A stretch of DNA of 64,000 nt from an uncultured Sphingobacteriaceae bacterium. Its GTDB lineage: Bacteria; Bacteroidota; Bacteroidia; Sphingobacteriales; Sphingobacteriaceae. Below the pieces are notes generated by a model that saw only the letters and a list, made by a program, of their open reading frames with translations, searched no databases and was not told the DNA's origin. The stretch lies in contig CAMLLO010000007.1 in the NCBI GenBank assembly GCA_946480915.1, positions 112,659-176,658 of the forward strand. Reading direction: 5' to 3'. Every line of letters begins with the position of its first letter. The stretch's first letter is position 1. A program made the position numbers and the translations under genes. Shown one piece after another: positions 61,138-64,000 of the stretch.

Positions 61138-61473
61138 TTAAATAAAATCTTCCCTTACTGGAGAAAAACTATCTACTAATCTTGCTTTTTCCGTCAGTAA
61201 TTGAATGCAATGCATTTTATTAGAGGGGACATAAAACATATCGCCCGCCTTCAGATGCTGCACTTCTTCACCTTCCATAAAAAACAATACTTCCCCTTCT
61301 GCAATGTAGCTCGTTTGCTCATGTGGATGTGAATGCATCGGATCTGGTTCCGTTTGGGGGCCATTGCTGAAATCCAGAACTGCGGTAAGCAGTTTTTCCA
61401 GGTGAACGAGTCTTCTCTCTATCCCTTTTACAGGGTGCTGAACCGGAGCGTTTTTATAATGTAAAACAGGCAT
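61138..61473 (-). CDS. cupin-domain protein
   Basis: A 111-residue single-cupin protein. PDPMHSHPHEQTSYIAEGEV is cupin motif 1 (two His and a Glu for the metal), and FYVPSNKMHCIQLL is motif 2 with its His. Small cupins of this type bind a metal or sugar and act as isomerases, sensors or binding proteins. It lies 3 bases after ribD on the same strand, so it is cotranscribed; a link to riboflavin is not implied. Confidence 0.88.
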   Translation of the reverse strand: MPVLHYKNAPVQHPVKGIERRLVHLEKLLTAVLDFSNGPQTEPDPMHSHPHEQTSYIAEGEVLFFMEGEEVQHLKAGDMFYVPSNKMHCIQLLTEKARLVDSFSPVREDFI

Positions 61474-61476
61474 CTT

Positions 61477-62532
61477 TTAGATTAATTGATTTGATAGAAT
61501 TGTTTGTAATAGATCTGTACCGATCTTTTGTTCGTTTAGTATTGGTCCACTGATCTCAGGTGCTTTTATTCCTTTTCCCCAGTTATCCTGGGATGTAAAA
61601 ATACGAGCTTCATCCCAAAGACCGGCTTTAATAAACAGGTCGAGAGTTTTAGCGCCGCCTTCAATAATTATAGATTGAATATCCATCAGGTATAGCTGAT
61701 AACAAATAAGCTGTGGTAAAATGTTGTCAAAATCTTCCAGCTCCAGGTATTTAATATTTCTATCGATTCCTGTTTTTTTTGCGTTAAAAACTATTGTTTC
61801 CTGGCTGTAATCAAAAAGATATAAATGTGTGGGCAGCTCAAGATTCCGGTCGATCACAATTCTTATGGGATTTCTACCCTGGGCTTCACGAACGTTTAGT
61901 TGAGGATTATCAATTAAAGCGGTGTTTTTCCCAACCAAAATAGCGTCTTCTTCGGTTCGCCATTTATGGGTGAGTATTTTAGAAAGGGGCGAGCTTATCC
62001 ATTTCTGCGATCCATTATTAGGTGCAAAAAACAGATCAGCGGTTTGGGCCCACTTCAAAATAATGTATGGGCGCTGTTTTGTTACCCTGGTAAAGAACCT
62101 TCGGTTTAAAAAATTGCATTCAGTCCTTAATATTCCTTCAATAACCTCAACTCCTGCATCCTTAAGCTTTTGTACACCTTTGCCGTTAACTTGGTCAAAC
62201 GGGTCAGGACTTCCAATTACTACCTTTGGAATCCCATGTTTAATAATTAAATCCGCACAGGGAGGCGTTTTTCCGAAATGGGCGCAAGGCTCTAAGCTAA
62301 CATACATTGTCGAAGTCTTGAAAAGCATTTCAGCATCCGGATGTTTTGATATAACTGCATTAATCGCATTTACTTCCGCATGCGCCTGTCCGAATTTTTC
62401 ATGGTATCCTTCTCCAATAATTTTATCGTTGTGCACTACTAAGGCGCCCACCATCGGATTTGGACTAACTTTACCCGAACCCAGTTGGGCGAGTTCAAGG
62501 CAGCGCCGCATATATTTTTCGTGTGCTAACAA
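61477..62532 (-). CDS. ribD: bifunctional riboflavin deaminase/reductase RibD
   Basis: A 351-residue enzyme: the deaminase domain has zinc motifs HAEVNAI and EPCAHFGKTPPCADLI and conserved KVSPNPMVGALVVHND; the reductase domain follows (KWAQTADLFFAPN, SSPLSKILTHKWRTEEDAIL, near-C-terminal IIEGGAKTLD). Together they make the pyrimidine intermediate of riboflavin. The start is TTG at 62532 (MLAHEKYMRRC), which keeps the conserved HEKYM; an ATG at 62511 would cut seven residues. It precedes the cupin gene by 3 bases. Confidence 0.96.
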   Translation of the reverse strand: MLAHEKYMRRCLELAQLGSGKVSPNPMVGALVVHNDKIIGEGYHEKFGQAHAEVNAINAVISKHPDAEMLFKTSTMYVSLEPCAHFGKTPPCADLIIKHGIPKVVIGSPDPFDQVNGKGVQKLKDAGVEVIEGILRTECNFLNRRFFTRVTKQRPYIILKWAQTADLFFAPNNGSQKWISSPLSKILTHKWRTEEDAILVGKNTALIDNPQLNVREAQGRNPIRIVIDRNLELPTHLYLFDYSQETIVFNAKKTGIDRNIKYLELEDFDNILPQLICYQLYLMDIQSIIIEGGAKTLDLFIKAGLWDEARIFTSQDNWGKGIKAPEISGPILNEQKIGTDLLQTILSNQLI

Positions 62533-62630
62533 ATTGAAAGATTTAAGTGTTATCCAAATTAAGGTCTAAATTAGCAAAAAACACGTCGTAAAGGTTTTAT
62601 TGATTAAGATTACATGTTATTTATTACACC

Positions 62631-63488
62631 ATGACAATAGCGGATATTGAAAAAATCTATTTAGAACAGATGCCTGGATTTTATGATCATGACGAAATAA
62701 AGGCAATTGCTTGCTTAGCAGTTCAGCATGTTTGTCATATCAGTAAAAGCTATTATCAACTGCACAAAAACACTGATTTATTGCTCGCACAGGAAGCTTC
62801 ATTAATCCGGATATTGGATGAATTAAGGTTCGGAAAACCCTTACAGCATGTTCTAGGTGAGGCAGATTTTTATGGATTGCGGTTTAAAGTAAATTCGTCG
62901 GTGTTAGTACCAAGACCAGAGACTGAAGAGCTGGTGGAATGGATATTAACGAGTGTTAGATCAGCGGGCATTTGTTCAAGCCGCATTTTAGATATCGGCA
63001 CAGGCAGTGGATGTATACCAATTTGTTTAAAAAAAAATATGCCGTCGGCCGAGATTTTTGCGATGGATATTTCGGAGGAGGCGCTGAAAGTTGCGCAGGA
63101 AAACTGTGTATTGAATCAAGTGGAGATTAATTTATTGCGCGGAGATATTCTGGATGCTGATTTTGGAATTGAAGCGCAGCAGTTTGATATTATCGTAAGC
63201 AATCCTCCATATATCATGCAGTCTGAAAAAGAACATATGCATCCCAACGTCTTGCAACACGATCCTCATGAAGCTTTGTTTGTGCCTAACGAGAATCCAT
63301 TGGTATTCTACAATTCAATAGTTCAATTCTCTTTAGAGCATTTATCTGCCGGTGGATATTTGTTCTTAGAAATAAATGAAAACCTTGGCCCTGAAACTAC
63401 TGCAATGCTGGAAACTAAAGGTTTTAAGACTGAATTGAAACAGGATTTGCAGCGGAAAGATCGGATGATCAAAGCATTAAAAATTTAA
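62631..63488 (+). CDS. prmC: peptide chain release factor N5-glutamine methyltransferase
   Basis: A 285-residue SAM enzyme that methylates the Gln of the GGQ motif in release factors RF1/RF2. Seen: N-terminal helical substrate domain, RFGKPLQHVLGEADFYGLRF, LVPRPETEELVEWI, SAM motif ILDIGTGSGCIPICL, and the NPPY catalytic motif in VSNPPYIMQ. Size is normal. It is divergent from ribD (62532) with 98 bases between, a region with no clear regulatory site. Confidence 0.96.
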   Translation: MTIADIEKIYLEQMPGFYDHDEIKAIACLAVQHVCHISKSYYQLHKNTDLLLAQEASLIRILDELRFGKPLQHVLGEADFYGLRFKVNSSVLVPRPETEELVEWILTSVRSAGICSSRILDIGTGSGCIPICLKKNMPSAEIFAMDISEEALKVAQENCVLNQVEINLLRGDILDADFGIEAQQFDIIVSNPPYIMQSEKEHMHPNVLQHDPHEALFVPNENPLVFYNSIVQFSLEHLSAGGYLFLEINENLGPETTAMLETKGFKTELKQDLQRKDRMIKALKI

Positions 63489-63535
63489 CTCTTGGTGAAA
63501 TTTGACGGATCGGCTTTGTTCAATCACTAAAATTC

Positions 63536-64000
63536 TTAAAATAGCTTCAACTGGTTACTTTTAGGTGGTTTTGCTTTCCCGAAAACGGTTCTTCCGCCGT
63601 ATTTCCATGATTCAGTGCGTTCTTTTTGTATCACCTGTTCAAAGTTTGCATTGGGAAGGAAATTTTTCTCAGCCTGCTGGGAGATTTCTGTCAGCTTTTT
63701 GATTGCCTGTTGTTTATCCGAATTGCCGATTTTGGCTTTTTCAATGGCATTTTGTAACACGCTGATTGTTTCGTCATACACTTTAACAGGAACAGGGAAG
63801 GGATGTCCGTCTTTGCCGCCATGTGCAAAGGAAAAACGAGCAGGATCTTTAAACCGCGAAGGTGTACCATGGATCACTTCACTTACCAAAGCCAGTGATT
63901 GAAGCGTTCTCGGACCTAAACCTTCAAGTAACAACAACTCTTCAAAATCAGCCGGTTGTTTCTCATGAGCAAGCCACAGCATGCTTCCTAAACGTTTCAG
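63536..64000 (-). CDS. DUF763 domain protein, N-terminus beyond the window
   Basis: The visible C-terminal part (about 155 residues) has LEGLGPRTLQSLALVSEVIH, a helix-hairpin-helix-like unit, and RFKDPARFSFAHGGKDGHPF with PVPVKVYDE, which match the DUF763 family as I recall it. The reading frame stays open to the window edge (LKRLGSML...), so the start is off the end. DUF763 proteins occur in archaea and bacteria and lack a proven function; the HhH hints at nucleic-acid binding. The tail ends PPKSNQLKLF. Confidence 0.85.
   Translation of the reverse strand: MKRLGSMLWLAHEKQPADFEELLLLEGLGPRTLQSLALVSEVIHGTPSRFKDPARFSFAHGGKDGHPFPVPVKVYDETISVLQNAIEKAKIGNSDKQQAIKKLTEISQQAEKNFLPNANFEQVIQKERTESWKYGGRTVFGKAKPPKSNQLKLF

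Noticed and set aside
62533..62630. FMN riboswitch upstream of ribD
   Set aside because: The 98-base gap is too short and lacks the conserved RFN blocks.
1..64000. tRNA, rRNA, CRISPR arrays and insertion sequences
   Set aside because: I looked through the gaps for tRNA T-loops (GGTTCRANTCC), regularly spaced repeats and transposase motifs and found none.

Overview
The window looks like chromosomal DNA from a Bacteroidota member, most likely family Sphingobacteriaceae (Pedobacter-like). Supporting signs are the AT-rich coding sequence, promoter boxes of the Bacteroidota type TAnnTTTG in front of many genes, scarcity of Shine-Dalgarno sequences, a PorE-like OmpA/PD40 protein, many secreted proteins with a Bacteroidota look, and a typical set of housekeeping genes. 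I see no rRNA, tRNA, insertion sequence, prophage or CRISPR array. Genes are densely packed and no intergenic gap exceeds about 250 bases.

Layout. 1-1.9 kb: an alpha/beta hydrolase and two unrecognised small proteins. 2.0-5.2 kb: a hexuronate module (SDR-type mannonate oxidoreductase, mannonate dehydratase UxuA) facing a LacI-type regulator. 5.3-9.7 kb: a cytoplasmic PAS histidine kinase, a DinB-like protein, a two-gene ABC transporter and a secreted protein. 9.8-14.7 kb: three overlapping genes (outer-membrane barrel, large barrel with a ComEA-like helix-hairpin-helix domain, ComEC) that look like a DNA-uptake or DNA-binding envelope unit. 14.7-16.6 kb: enoyl-CoA hydratase and metallophosphoesterase. 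16.6-21.0 kb: ergothioneine genes egtB-egtD, divergent from a cystathionine synthase/lyase-type PLP enzyme and a TIGR02757 protein. 21-24.6 kb: PAP2-like protein, BamE-like lipoprotein, MFS transporter, Fe-S oxidoreductase subunit. 24.6-28.0 kb: the translation operon thrS-infC-rpmI-rplT, whose leader holds a hairpin that copies a tRNA-Thr anticodon loop. 28-35.9 kb: response regulator, ThuA-domain lipoprotein, M49 peptidase, 3-methyladenine glycosylase, stress flavoprotein, LEA14-like lipoprotein and WYL regulator. 36-46.9 kb: alaS, PorE-like protein, queE, Rieske protein, a PIN/RHH toxin-antitoxin pair, a glycosyltransferase divergent from an LtaS-like sulfatase, and folD. 47-51.2 kb: lepA, a fructosamine-kinase family protein and a degenerate DEAD-box protein. 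51.2-54.1 kb: a tightly coupled operon encoding a CDICGC-motif outer-membrane protein, Sco, cytochrome c and SemiSWEET, with a Cys-motif small protein upstream. 54.2-64 kb: folB, FAD-linked oxidase, MgtC-like protein, thioesterase, Hsp20, a large conserved protein of unknown function, xerD, aroQ, small hypotheticals, a cupin, ribD, prmC and a DUF763 protein running off the end.

The most notable signals are the putative tRNA-Thr mimic in the thrS leader, the HhH-barrel/ComEC gene unit, the CDICGC/Sco/cytochrome/SemiSWEET operon, several start codons so close to TAnnTTTG boxes that the mRNAs would be nearly leaderless, and a DEAD-box protein that has lost most catalytic motifs. All functional calls rest on reading motifs by eye; no database search was run.
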